A DNA stretch of 64,000 nucleotides. Origin: Hyphomicrobiales bacterium. GTDB lineage: Bacteria > Pseudomonadota > Alphaproteobacteria > Rhizobiales > Rhizobiaceae. The notes beneath the pieces were generated by a model, which worked only from the letters and a program-made list of their open reading frames with translations, did not search any database and was not told the DNA's origin. A program made the position numbers and the translations under genes. The stretch spans positions 62,001-126,000 of the forward strand of contig UCII01000012.1 in NCBI GenBank assembly GCA_900472485.1, in the 5' to 3' direction. This document shows, in pieces, positions 26,750-35,622 of the stretch (position 1 is the stretch's first letter; each line of letters opens with the position of its first letter).

Positions 26750-29700
26750 GGTTTTCCCACTTCTTCGTCGATCGGCCGATTTTCGCATCGGTCCTCTCCA
26801 TCGTGCTGCTGATCGTCGGCGGCATCGCCTATTTCCAGTTGCCGGTAGCGCAATATCCTGAGGTCGCGCCTCCCACCATCGTCATTCGCACCTCCTATCC
26901 CGGCGCCGACGCGCAGACCATCGCCGATACGGTGGCGACGCCGATCGAGCAGGAGGTCAACGGTGTCGAGGACATGCTCTACATGTCCTCATATTCCAGC
27001 GCCGACGGCTCCATGTCGCTGACGGTCACGTTCAAGCTCGGCACCGATCTCGACAAGGCGCAGGTGCTGGTGCAGAACCGCGTCGCCATTGCCGAGCCGC
27101 GACTGCCCGACGACGTCCGCCGCATCGGCATTACGACAGTCAAGAGCTCGCCCGACCTGATGATGGTCGTGCATCTTCTCTCGCCGAACAACCGCTACGA
27201 TCAGCTCTATATTTCTAACTATGCGCGTACACGCATCCGCGACATTCTCGTCCGCTTGGACGGTGTCGGCGACGTGCAGCTCTTCGGTGAGCGGCAATAT
27301 TCGCTGCGCATCTGGCTCGATCCGGAAAAGCTCGCGGCCTACGGCATGACCGCCGGCGATATCGTGCAGGCGCTGCGGGATCAGAACGTGCAGGTTTCGG
27401 GCGGCGCGATCGGCGGCCCGCCGGTTTCGGGCACCAACGCCTTCCAATACACCGTCACGACCCAGGGGCGCTTTTCCGACGCGCGGCAATTCCGCTATGT
27501 CATCGTCAAGGCGACCGGCAACGGCCGTCTCGTGCAGTTGCAGGATGTCGCGCGTATCGAGCTCGGCGCTCAAGATTACGTCACCAACAGCTATCTGAAC
27601 GGCAGCCCGGCGGTGGCGCTCGGCGTCTTCGCCCGGCCCGGCACCAATGCGCTCGCCGCCGCCGCCGATATCCAGAAGACCATGGAGGACTTGTCGCAGG
27701 ATTTCCCGCAGGGGCTCGAATACCGCATCATCTACAATCCTACGGAGTTCATCGCCGAGTCGATCCACGAGGTCTACAAGACCATCTTCGAAGCGGCGGT
27801 TCTCGTCGCCATCGTCGTGCTGGTTTTCCTGCAATCCTGGCGAACGGCGATCATTCCGATTGTCGCAATCCCCGTTTCGCTGATCGGCACTTTTGCCTTC
27901 CTGCTCGCCTTCGGCTTCTCGCTGAACATGCTGACGCTGTTCGGCCTGGTGCTGGCCATCGGTATCGTCGTCGACGACGCGATCGTGGTGGTGGAGAATG
28001 TCGAGCGCAACCTCGCACTCGGCATGACGCCGAAAGAGGCATCACATGTGACCATGAACGAGGTCGGTACGGCGGTGCTCGCAATCTCGCTGGTGCTGAT
28101 TGCGGTCTTCGTGCCGACAGCCTTCATTCCCGGCATTTCCGGGCAATTTTATCGGCAGTTCGCGGTCACGATCTCGGTCGCGACGGCGATCTCCTGTCTG
28201 AACTCGCTGACGCTCTCGCCGGCGATCGCCGCGATCGTCCTTCGTCCGCACAGCCACGAGAAATCCAACAATGTCTTCGCGCGCTTCGGCCGTGCCTTGG
28301 GTGATGGGTTCAACAGGGGTTTCGAGCGAATGAGCCAGGGATATTCCTGGATCGTCCGCCATCTCGTTACGACGTGGGCAGCGCTCGCCTGCGCGCTTCT
28401 CGTCTTTGCCGGTCTGCTCGCCGGAACATGGTACATGGGCCGGATCGTGCCGCAGGGTTTCGTGCCGACAATGGACCAGGGCTATGCCATCGTCGTCGTC
28501 CAATTGCCTGACGGGGCCTCGCTCGCGCGCACCAATGCCGTTATCCAGAAGGCGACGGGGATCATCAACAAGACGCCCGGTATCGCCAATGCCGTCGCCT
28601 TTGCCGGCTTCAACGGCGCGACCTTTACGAACGCCTCGAATTCCGGCGTCATCTTCACGCCGTTCAAGCCGTTCGAGGAGCGCCTGAAGACCGGGGACTC
28701 GGCGACCAAGATCATCGGCCAGCTCTTCGGCAGCCTGCAGGGCCTCCAGGAGGCCTTCATCATCGCCATTCCGCCGCCCTCAATCCGAGGCATCGGCAAT
28801 TCCGGCGGCTTCAAGATGCAGATCATGGACCGGGAAAATGCTGACATGCGCCGCATCCTGCCGCTCGCCTACCAGATGATGGGCGTCGCGGCGCAGAATA
28901 AGGGCGTCAGTGGCGTCTTCACCACCTTCTCCGCCAACAGCCCGCAATATTTCCTGGCGATCGATCGCGACAAGGCGCGGGCGCTCAACGTGCCGATCCC
29001 GAATATCTTCGAGACCCTCTCGATCAACCTCGGCACGTCCTATGTCAACGACTTCAATGCCTTCGGCCGCGTCTACCAGGTGCGGGCGCAGGCCGATCAG
29101 CAATATCGCATGGATCGTGAGGATATTCTGGCACTGAAGGTGCGCTCGGCGACCGGAGCGCTCGTACCGCTCGGCACGCTGGTCGATATCCGGGATACGA
29201 CTGGGCCGACGCTCGTGCAGCGCTACAACATGTATGTCTCGGTTCCCGTGCAGGGCAATCCGGGACCGGGCGTCTCCACCGGCTCGGCCCTCGATATTAT
29301 GGAGGGGATAGCAAAGAACCTCCTTCCTTCGGGCACGACCTTCGAATGGACGGAGCTTGCCTATCAGGAAAAGCATACCGGCAATACGGCGATCTATATC
29401 TTCGCCCTGTCGGTCATCTTCGTCTTCCTGGCGCTGTCTGCGCAGTATGAAAGCTGGGTCCTGCCGCTTGCTATCATCCTCATCGTGCCGTTGGCAGTTC
29501 TGGCGGCATTGATCGGCGTACATCTCAGGGGCATGGACAACAACATCCTGACCCAGATCGGTTTGATCGTGCTGATCGGCCTTGCGGCCAAGAACGCGAT
29601 TCTGATCGTGGAGTTTGCCCGACAGGCGCAGCTTGAAGGAAAAAGCGCCGTCGAAGCGGCGATCCAGGCCAGCCATCTGCGTCTGCGCCCGATCCTGATG

Positions 29701-29922
29701 ACCGCCTTCGCCTTCATCTTCGGCGTCGTGCCGCTGATGATTGCCACCGGCCCGGGCGCGGAAATGCGCCAGTCTCTCGGCACGGCCGTCTTTTCCGGCA
29801 TGCTGGGCGTGACGCTGTTCGGCCTGTTCCTGACGCCGGTCTTCTACGTCGTCCTGCGCCGCCGCCGCAAGCAGGCAGAAGCCGCGCAGGAGCCCTCGGC
29901 TACCGATGCGGCGGCACAATGA
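26746..29922 (+). CDS. RND multidrug efflux permease, HAE1 (AcrB/MexB) family
   Basis: A 1058-residue inner-membrane proton antiporter. It starts MRFSHFFVDRPIFASVLSIV, typical of HAE1 pumps, with 12 predicted helices and two large periplasmic domains. Proton-relay aspartates are visible in helix 4 (GIVVDDAIVVVENVER). It lies downstream of its adaptor and no outer-membrane TolC partner gene is adjacent. Likely substrates are hydrophobic antibiotics, flavonoids or bile-like compounds, which cannot be told from sequence. Confidence 0.95.
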   Translation: MRFSHFFVDRPIFASVLSIVLLIVGGIAYFQLPVAQYPEVAPPTIVIRTSYPGADAQTIADTVATPIEQEVNGVEDMLYMSSYSSADGSMSLTVTFKLGTDLDKAQVLVQNRVAIAEPRLPDDVRRIGITTVKSSPDLMMVVHLLSPNNRYDQLYISNYARTRIRDILVRLDGVGDVQLFGERQYSLRIWLDPEKLAAYGMTAGDIVQALRDQNVQVSGGAIGGPPVSGTNAFQYTVTTQGRFSDARQFRYVIVKATGNGRLVQLQDVARIELGAQDYVTNSYLNGSPAVALGVFARPGTNALAAAADIQKTMEDLSQDFPQGLEYRIIYNPTEFIAESIHEVYKTIFEAAVLVAIVVLVFLQSWRTAIIPIVAIPVSLIGTFAFLLAFGFSLNMLTLFGLVLAIGIVVDDAIVVVENVERNLALGMTPKEASHVTMNEVGTAVLAISLVLIAVFVPTAFIPGISGQFYRQFAVTISVATAISCLNSLTLSPAIAAIVLRPHSHEKSNNVFARFGRALGDGFNRGFERMSQGYSWIVRHLVTTWAALACALLVFAGLLAGTWYMGRIVPQGFVPTMDQGYAIVVVQLPDGASLARTNAVIQKATGIINKTPGIANAVAFAGFNGATFTNASNSGVIFTPFKPFEERLKTGDSATKIIGQLFGSLQGLQEAFIIAIPPPSIRGIGNSGGFKMQIMDRENADMRRILPLAYQMMGVAAQNKGVSGVFTTFSANSPQYFLAIDRDKARALNVPIPNIFETLSINLGTSYVNDFNAFGRVYQVRAQADQQYRMDREDILALKVRSATGALVPLGTLVDIRDTTGPTLVQRYNMYVSVPVQGNPGPGVSTGSALDIMEGIAKNLLPSGTTFEWTELAYQEKHTGNTAIYIFALSVIFVFLALSAQYESWVLPLAIILIVPLAVLAALIGVHLRGMDNNILTQIGLIVLIGLAAKNAILIVEFARQAQLEGKSAVEAAIQASHLRLRPILMTAFAFIFGVVPLMIATGPGAEMRQSLGTAVFSGMLGVTLFGLFLTPVFYVVLRRRRKQAEAAQEPSATDAAAQ

Positions 29923-29930
29923 TACCCAAC

Positions 29931-29970
29931 AGAGCGGCTGAACGTTTCACGGGAAACGCTCAGCCGCTCT
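29931..29970. repeat. Large hairpin repeat, AGAGCGGCT family
   Basis: AGAGCGGCTGA-ACGTTTC-ACGG-GAAACGC-TCAGCCGCTCT folds into a near-perfect 18-bp stem with a 4-base loop, just after the RND permease stop codon. The same outer arms and a TTTCACGG core occur at 61040-61078, and a diverged version at 6527. It lies between convergent genes and could double as a terminator. Confidence 0.75.
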
Positions 29971-30030
29971 ATCCGATTGTTTTTACGTTGCTTCCGAGAG
30001 GATGCTGCTGGGCGCTTCCCGGCCGCGGCC

Positions 30031-30759
30031 CTAGAGATGCGGGTTGCGAGGCCGGTATTTCTTGACCAGTTGCTGGTTGGTTTCCTTGGCACCCGGCATG
30101 TTGGCGCTGAGATAGACGGGCGGATTGCCATCCTTGCAGAGTTCGGCAGCGACATCGGCGAAGATCGCGTTCAGGACCGTCGTACCGACGGCTGTCGAAG
30201 CCGGCCCGACCTTCAATTCCGTACCCGGCAGCTCGATCATCGCATCGCCGGGCGGAAGGCCGTTGTCCAGCACGATATCGGCGATATCGGCAAGTCTCCG
30301 GCGTCCATTGGCGATGGCGGCCGAATAGGCGAGCGATGTGATGGCGATGACCGTCGCACCGATTTCTCGACCATAATCGGCGGCCTCGATCGGCGCGGCA
30401 TTGACGCCGGAATTGGAGGCGATGACAAGCACGTCGCCCGGCTGCATGCCGTAGCGCTCGAAGACCGGGCGGATAAGGCCTTCGGTGCGCTCATAGACAG
30501 AGCTGATGACGGCGCCTTCATGCAGCATGGCGGAGCCCACCAGCACGGGGATGGTGAAGGCGAGACCGCCGGCGCGATAATGCACTTCTTCGGCCAGCAT
30601 ATGCGAGTGGCCGGTGCCGAAGACATAGACGCGGCGGTCGGCGCGGGCGGCGGCGCAAATGGCGGCCGAAGCCCGGGACATGGGTTCGGCCAGCGTTTCA
30701 CGCAGGGTTTCCAGCCGGCCGATGAGGGCGGAGAAATAGCTGTCCGTGACTGCGCTCAT
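30031..30759 (-). CDS. SIS-domain sugar-phosphate isomerase-like protein
   Basis: A 242-residue SIS-domain protein of the UPF0309 type. The phosphosugar-binding fold shows [11 protein letters not shown], a second segment [19 protein letters not shown] and a GTTVLNAI helix. It is the last gene of the gntR-nagB-nagA cluster (24 bp after nagA), so it probably handles an amino-sugar phosphate or etherase-type substrate. The exact reaction is unknown; MurQ-like activity is only a loose possibility. Confidence 0.8.
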   Translation of the reverse strand: MSAVTDSYFSALIGRLETLRETLAEPMSRASAAICAAARADRRVYVFGTGHSHMLAEEVHYRAGGLAFTIPVLVGSAMLHEGAVISSVYERTEGLIRPVFERYGMQPGDVLVIASNSGVNAAPIEAADYGREIGATVIAITSLAYSAAIANGRRRLADIADIVLDNGLPPGDAMIELPGTELKVGPASTAVGTTVLNAIFADVAAELCKDGNPPVYLSANMPGAKETNQQLVKKYRPRNPHL

Positions 30760-30782
30760 TCCGAGCCTCCTTATAAGCTATG

Positions 30783-31940
30783 TCAGGCCGAAGCTCGACC
30801 CGAGATCCATGTTTCCGTCACTTCGATGCCGTCGTTGATGTGGACGAGATCGGCTCGCATTCCCGGCGTCAGATGGCCGCGGTCGGCAAGCCGCAGGAAG
30901 CGGGCGGGATAGGAGGTCGCCATGCGCAGGGCTTCCGCCAGCGGCAGCTCGAGAATATTGACGCCGTAGCGGATGGTGGAGGCCATATCGACATCCGAAC
31001 CCGCCAGCGTGCCGTCGTCGAGCGTCAGCTTGGAGCAATAACCGCCCTTGGTGCGATAGACCGTGCGGTCATTCAGCGTGAAACTCGGAAGATCGGTGCC
31101 GACCAGCGACATGGCATCCGTGACGAAGAACAGCCGGCCTTCACCGCGCTTGGCGCGCAGCGCGACGCGCAGCGCTATCGGATCGACATGATGGCCGTCG
31201 GCGATGATGCCGCACCAGGGGGCAGGGTGATCGATTGCCGCACCGACGAGACCGGGTGCGCGATGGCCCATCTGGCTCATGGCGTTGAAAAGATGGGTAA
31301 CGCCGCGGGCGCCGGCATCGAAGCGCGCATCGGCGGCTTCAGCCGTGCAATCGCTATGGCCGATGCTGACGATGACGCCGCCTTCGGCGAGTGCCTGCAC
31401 CTGCCGCTCCGTCACCTGCTCGGCCGCCATGGTGACCAGCAGCGTGCCGATCGCCTCACGGGCGCGGATGAACGTCTTGACGTCGCTGTCTTCGACCGGG
31501 CGCATGAGTTCGGCCAGATGTGCGCCCTTGCGGGCCGGCGCCAGATGCGGGCCTTCCAAATGCAGGCCGGCAACGCCGCGATTGGCTTTCACGGCTTCGA
31601 TGGCCGCTTCAATCGCGGCCGTCGTTGCGGCTGCGACATCGGTGATGAGCGTCGGCAGCAGCGACGTCGTGCCGTAGGGGCGATGCCCTTCGGCGATCAT
31701 GTACATGGAGGCGGGCGAAGGCTCGTCGTTCAGCATGCGGCCGCCGCCGCCGTTGACCTGCGCATCGATGAAGCCGGGAGCAAGCACACCGCCCTTCAAT
31801 TCGATCGTCTCGGCATTGTCGGGCACGTCATTGGCACCGGTGATGGCATGGATACGGCCATTGCCGACCACCAATGCGCTATCCTCGTGAAACCGATCGC
31901 CATCGAAGATGCGGGCGCCGGTAAAGACCTTGTAGTCCAT
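30783..31940 (-). CDS. nagA: N-acetylglucosamine-6-phosphate deacetylase
   Basis: Removes acetate from GlcNAc-6-phosphate, giving glucosamine-6-phosphate. The 385-residue amidohydrolase has PGFIDAQVNGGGG at the N-terminal metal site region, HLEGPHL with the metal glutamate, GHSDCTAEAA, THLFNAMSQMGHR and the catalytic-aspartate segment FVTDAMS. ATG 31940 shares its first base with the nagB stop (TGATG); a GTG one codon upstream is an alternative. It works between NagB-type deaminase and the SIS protein in one operon. Confidence 0.93.
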   Translation of the reverse strand: MDYKVFTGARIFDGDRFHEDSALVVGNGRIHAITGANDVPDNAETIELKGGVLAPGFIDAQVNGGGGRMLNDEPSPASMYMIAEGHRPYGTTSLLPTLITDVAAATTAAIEAAIEAVKANRGVAGLHLEGPHLAPARKGAHLAELMRPVEDSDVKTFIRAREAIGTLLVTMAAEQVTERQVQALAEGGVIVSIGHSDCTAEAADARFDAGARGVTHLFNAMSQMGHRAPGLVGAAIDHPAPWCGIIADGHHVDPIALRVALRAKRGEGRLFFVTDAMSLVGTDLPSFTLNDRTVYRTKGGYCSKLTLDDGTLAGSDVDMASTIRYGVNILELPLAEALRMATSYPARFLRLADRGHLTPGMRADLVHINDGIEVTETWISGRASA

Positions 31941-32971
31941 CACATGGTCTCCGTTACCTTGAGAAGATTAGCCGGCTTGTCCGGGTCGAAGCCCTTGCGA
32001 CGCGTCACCGACTCGATGAGGCGATAGTAGCACAGCAACGACACGAGCGGGTCGAGCAGGCCGTTGCCTGTCGTCGGCATGCGCAGGTTGATGCCTGCGA
32101 GCGGCGCGGTCGAGAAGGAGACGGCGGTGGCCCCGAGCTTCTGGAGCCGTTCCAGCGCCTTGGCGTTGTTGGCGAAGGCTGCATCATCAGGCGAGAAGGC
32201 GACGATGGGGAAGCCCGGCTGCACGAGGCGCATCGGGCCGTGCATGAGTTCGGCGAGCGAAAAAGCTTCGGCATGGAGGCCGGCGGTTTCCTTGGCCTTC
32301 AGCGCTGCTTCAAGCGCGATGGCGAAAGCCGGGCCGCGGCCGCCGGTATAGAGCGAGGAGGCGTTGAAGAGCACGTCTTCAGCCGCCCTGCCGTCAATGC
32401 CCGCGGTTGCTGCAAGCGCCTCCGGCAGCTTGGCAAGACCATCGATCAGCGCCTTGTCCTGCGACACTGCAGCCGTGACACCGGCTAGAGCGGCAACCGA
32501 GGCGATGAAGGATTTGGTCGCGGCGACGCTCTGTTCTTTGCCGGCGTTGAGGCCGAGCACGATGTCGGCTTCCTTGGCGAGCGGACTGTCGGTGACGTTG
32601 ACGACGGCGATCGTGGTGGCGCCGCCCTTCTTGGCGGCGGCCTGCATCGCGATGATATCGGGGCTGCCGCCGGACTGCGAGACGGTGAAGTGGATGCCGC
32701 CTTTCAGATGTAGCGGTGCGCCATAGACGGAGGCGATCGATGGGCCGACGGAGGCGACCGGGACACCGCACGAGATTTCGAACAGATATTTGAAGAAGGT
32801 GGCGGCATGGTCGGACGAGCCGCGTGCCGCCGTCGTGATCAGCGATGGACGGCCAGCCGAGAAGAGCTTCGCGATCTCGGCAAAAGCAGGCTTTTCCTTT
32901 TCAAGCAGCGTCGCAACCACCTCTGGCGATTGGCCGGCTTCCGTCAGCATCAGGGATTGGGTCTCGCTCAT
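31940..32971 (-). CDS. Glucosamine-6-phosphate deaminase, SIS (NagB-II) type
   Basis: A 343-residue protein with two SIS domains like the isomerase half of GlmS but without the glutaminase domain. Motifs are TTAARGSSDHAATFFKYL, SQSGGSPDI, GKEQSVAATKSF and AEAFSLAELMHGP. In this context it most likely converts glucosamine-6-phosphate to fructose-6-phosphate and ammonia. It overlaps gntR by four bases (ATGA) and nagA by one, so the operon is translationally coupled. Confidence 0.88.
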   Translation of the reverse strand: MSETQSLMLTEAGQSPEVVATLLEKEKPAFAEIAKLFSAGRPSLITTAARGSSDHAATFFKYLFEISCGVPVASVGPSIASVYGAPLHLKGGIHFTVSQSGGSPDIIAMQAAAKKGGATTIAVVNVTDSPLAKEADIVLGLNAGKEQSVAATKSFIASVAALAGVTAAVSQDKALIDGLAKLPEALAATAGIDGRAAEDVLFNASSLYTGGRGPAFAIALEAALKAKETAGLHAEAFSLAELMHGPMRLVQPGFPIVAFSPDDAAFANNAKALERLQKLGATAVSFSTAPLAGINLRMPTTGNGLLDPLVSLLCYYRLIESVTRRKGFDPDKPANLLKVTETM

Positions 32972-33750
32972 AGGTCATCTCCAATTCTCAATTCAGCAAC
33001 AAAATCATAAGCATCGCCGCGATAATGCGAGCGGGTATATTCAACGACGCGCTGGTCGGCGAGGCGGGAAACGCGCTCGATCAGAAGAGCCGGCGCCCCG
33101 GCCTTGACGGTCAGGATCGATGCGGAGGTCGGGTCGAGCGTCACGGCGGTCAGCCTTTGCTGGGCACGCACCGGCTTGAAGCCCTTGGCGGCCAGCGCGT
33201 CGTAAAGCGACCCTTCGGATATAGCATCTTCGCCAAGAAACTTGATGGGAACGACGGCGCGCTCGATGGCGAGCGGCTGGCCGTCCGCCAGCCGCAGTCG
33301 GTCGAGCCGCAACACGGGTTCGTCGAGCCCGAGGCCGAGCAGGAAAGATTCTTCCGGCGCGGGCGCGCTGACGGTGCGTGACAGGATGCGCGCCGCCGGT
33401 TCGCGACCGCGAGAGCGCATATCGGCTGAAAAGGAGGAGAGGCGCCACAGCGGCTGCTCGATGCGCTCGACATGCTGCGAGACGAAGGTGCCGCTACCGT
33501 GGCGGGATTCGATGACGCCCGAGGCAAGAAGATCGCGATAGGCGGTTCTCACCGTGACGCGGCCGATCTGCAGGGCACTGGCGAGATCGCGCTCGCCCGG
33601 AAGTGCCGTGCCCGGCTTCAGCAAGCCTTCCTGGATGAGGCCGGTCAGCGCCTGTGCCAGACGCTTGTAAAGCGGTCCGCTTCCGGTCTCGTCGCTGAGG
33701 CCGCGATTGTTCAATTCGGTAATCAAACTGGTTCTATCCATGGCTGCCAT
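32968..33750 (-). CDS. GntR family (HutC subfamily) transcriptional regulator
   Basis: A 260-residue regulator. The N-terminal winged helix contains LKPGTALPGERDLASAL and VTVRTAYRDLLASGVI; the C-terminal half is a UTRA ligand-binding domain (residues about 100-250) as in NagR/DasR. It heads the amino-sugar operon and overlaps nagB-II, so it is probably a GlcNAc- or GlcN-6-phosphate-responsive repressor of its own operon. ATG 33750 has AGG upstream; 33741 and 33771 are alternatives. GGTTCTA repeats cover the start. Confidence 0.9.
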   Translation of the reverse strand: MAAMDRTSLITELNNRGLSDETGSGPLYKRLAQALTGLIQEGLLKPGTALPGERDLASALQIGRVTVRTAYRDLLASGVIESRHGSGTFVSQHVERIEQPLWRLSSFSADMRSRGREPAARILSRTVSAPAPEESFLLGLGLDEPVLRLDRLRLADGQPLAIERAVVPIKFLGEDAISEGSLYDALAAKGFKPVRAQQRLTAVTLDPTSASILTVKAGAPALLIERVSRLADQRVVEYTRSHYRGDAYDFVAELRIGDDL

Positions 33751-33770
33751 ATAGAACCTATTTAGAACCA
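33729..33770. promoter_or_regulatory. Candidate GntR operator over the gntR start
   Basis: Three copies of TAGAACC or its complement occur here: GGTTCTA at 33730-33736, and TAGAACC at 33752-33758 and 33763-33769. They form both a direct repeat with 11-bp spacing and an inverted repeat around the start codon. This is a plausible autoregulatory site. Confidence 0.45.
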
Positions 33771-33802
33771 ATTCACAAGGTGAATCTGTTTCTGGCGCAA
33801 AA

Positions 33803-33835
33803 AAGAATGGCCGGGCGCTTTTAGACGCCCGGCCG
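33803..33835 (-). terminator. Terminator after galM
   Basis: GGCCGGGCG and CGCCCGGCC form a perfect 9-bp stem around an 8-base loop. Read on the minus strand, it is followed by ATTCTTTTTT, 29 bases after the galM stop codon, so it ends galM transcription before the amino-sugar operon. Confidence 0.8.
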
Positions 33836-33863
33836 ATTTTTCAAGTGAGCAGGCATCTCCAAC

Positions 33864-34889
33864 CTAGTTCTTGGTGAAGATGTAATCCGTTTCCTGCCGC
33901 AATACCTCGCCTGGGCGGAGTACGGCATTGGGGAAGTTTTCGTGGTTAATGGCGTCGGGCCAGACCTGCGTTTCCAGGCAGAAGCCGGCGAACGGGCCGA
34001 TCTTGCGGCCGTCATGGCCGGGAACCGGCACATCCAGCTTGAAACCGGTATAGAACTGCACGCCCGGCTCGGTGGTGCGGACCTCAAGCGATACGCCGGA
34101 ATTGACGCTGCGGGCAAGGACGACGGATCGCTTGGCGGTGCGCTCGGTCGAGAGGCAGAAATTGTGGTCGTAAAGCGCCTGCTCGCTTCCTTCGAAGCGT
34201 TTCATCGGCGCCATCTCGCGGAAATCGAAGACAGAGCCTTCGACGGAGCGGATCTCGCCGGTCGGCACCTGCTTGTCATCGGTCGGCGTGTAATGGTCGG
34301 CGGCGATCATGATATCGTGGCCGAGGGCATCGTCGCGGCCGTCGAGGTTGAAATAGGCATGCTGGCAGACATTGGCGAGCGTCGGCTGGTCGGTGGTCGA
34401 TTCGTAGGCGACGGAAAGCTCGCCATTGCCATGCACGCGATAGGTCGCCTGGATCGTGCAGTTGCCAGGATAGCCGGCGCGGCCGTCGGGATCGACGATC
34501 TTCAGGACGACACGGTCGGTATCGTGCTCGACGATGGTCCAGTTGCGCTTGGCGATATTGTCTTTGCCGCCGTGCAGATGGGTGACGCCCTTTTCGTTGA
34601 GCTCGAGCTGATACTGCTTGCCGTCGAGGGTGAAACGACCCGCGCCGATGCGGTTGGCGCAGCGGCCGGGCGTGGCGCCGAAATAGGAGGAATGGGCAGG
34701 ATAATCAGGGAAATTGTCGAAACCGAGCAGAAGCGAGGGCTCGTGGCCTTCAAGGCGAAGATCCTGAATGACTGCGCCCCACGACATGATATGGGCCGTC
34801 AGGCCGCCACCGACGATCTTGACGCGATAGACGGTCTCTCCATCGGCCGTCGTCCCAAAATGTTCCCGCTGCAAAGTGCTTTCCGTCAT
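33864..34889 (-). CDS. galM: Aldose 1-epimerase (galactose mutarotase)
   Basis: Interconverts alpha and beta anomers of hexoses. The 341-residue protein shows GalM signatures: ATPGRCANRIGAGRF near 75-90, THLHGGKDNI with the HGG motif, the catalytic histidine in NVCQHAYFNLDG, and the glutamate near the C-terminus in FCLETQVWPDA. No signal peptide is present. It is a monocistronic gene upstream of the amino-sugar operon, separated by a terminator. Confidence 0.92.
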   Translation of the reverse strand: MTESTLQREHFGTTADGETVYRVKIVGGGLTAHIMSWGAVIQDLRLEGHEPSLLLGFDNFPDYPAHSSYFGATPGRCANRIGAGRFTLDGKQYQLELNEKGVTHLHGGKDNIAKRNWTIVEHDTDRVVLKIVDPDGRAGYPGNCTIQATYRVHGNGELSVAYESTTDQPTLANVCQHAYFNLDGRDDALGHDIMIAADHYTPTDDKQVPTGEIRSVEGSVFDFREMAPMKRFEGSEQALYDHNFCLSTERTAKRSVVLARSVNSGVSLEVRTTEPGVQFYTGFKLDVPVPGHDGRKIGPFAGFCLETQVWPDAINHENFPNAVLRPGEVLRQETDYIFTKN

Positions 34890-35022
34890 ATCAGCTCATC
34901 CATTGCTTTTGAGTATGCGAGGCCAGACCCTGCCTCCATTCGCGCGGTTCCGCAACCGATTCCCTGGCGAAATTTAGGCGCGGGTGGAAAGGAAGCAAGG
35001 TCTGATTAGGCCTTGCCCATCG

Positions 35023-35520
35023 CTAGTAGACTGACACGTTATACTGTGAATGTGAGGCGCATAAGAAAGGCGGTCGATTTCGTCCTGATCCGTCCGGCTT
35101 GTCGTGAAGAGAGTTGGTCGTCCGTCTGCTGAAAAGCGTGCGAATTAATTGGTTCGACCCATCCGCTTTTTCGGCCTCCATGATCACCATCAACCTGTCG
35201 CCGCGAACGGCGAGAAGGATATAGAACGCCTTTTGACTGTATTTTTCCACATAGGAGCTCCAGCGTCCCATACCTGCCGCGTAGCTGGCGTTTCCATAAC
35301 TGCTCGTTTCCGCAGTAGCGCTCCAGCCATTGCTGGTGCTGATCCTCATAAACCTGCCCTGTTTGATTATTCCCATGCGGCACTTTTCACCAACGCTGGT
35401 GTTGGAGCCGATCTGTTCCCATTGTCCGGAGAATCCCTCTTCTTCGGATCTCGCCTGCTGCGAAACGAGCAAAATGGTTGCGATGAAGAGAAGAAATTTC
35501 ACAGCGTAGCGCACGCACAT
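35023..35520 (-). CDS. Small secreted protein of unknown function
   Basis: A 165-residue protein. It begins with a signal peptide (VKFLLFIATILLVSQQARS, probable cleavage before EEEGF), then a tryptophan- and serine-rich region (GFSGQWEQIG, SNGWSATAETSSYG, MGRWSSYVEKYSQ), a basic stretch and a short tail. The GFSGQWE start of the mature part suggests a small periplasmic beta-rich domain. I do not recognise the family. The frame is open 34 codons upstream but without a plausible signal, so ATG 35520 was chosen. Confidence 0.6.
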   Translation of the reverse strand: MCVRYAVKFLLFIATILLVSQQARSEEEGFSGQWEQIGSNTSVGEKCRMGIIKQGRFMRISTSNGWSATAETSSYGNASYAAGMGRWSSYVEKYSQKAFYILLAVRGDRLMVIMEAEKADGSNQLIRTLFSRRTTNSLHDKPDGSGRNRPPFLCASHSQYNVSVY

Positions 35521-35622
35521 CTCCACCGATTTCCCCGAGGATGCGGGAGGTATCTGTCGCCTTCTCTTTCTACAAATGGTTGTGGTTATTTGGTGGCGCC
35601 GCGACGGGGAAATGCTGAACAT

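Noticed and set aside
30780..32027. 415-codon plus-strand frame
   Set aside because: It lies antisense to nagA and has no motif or ribosome binding site.
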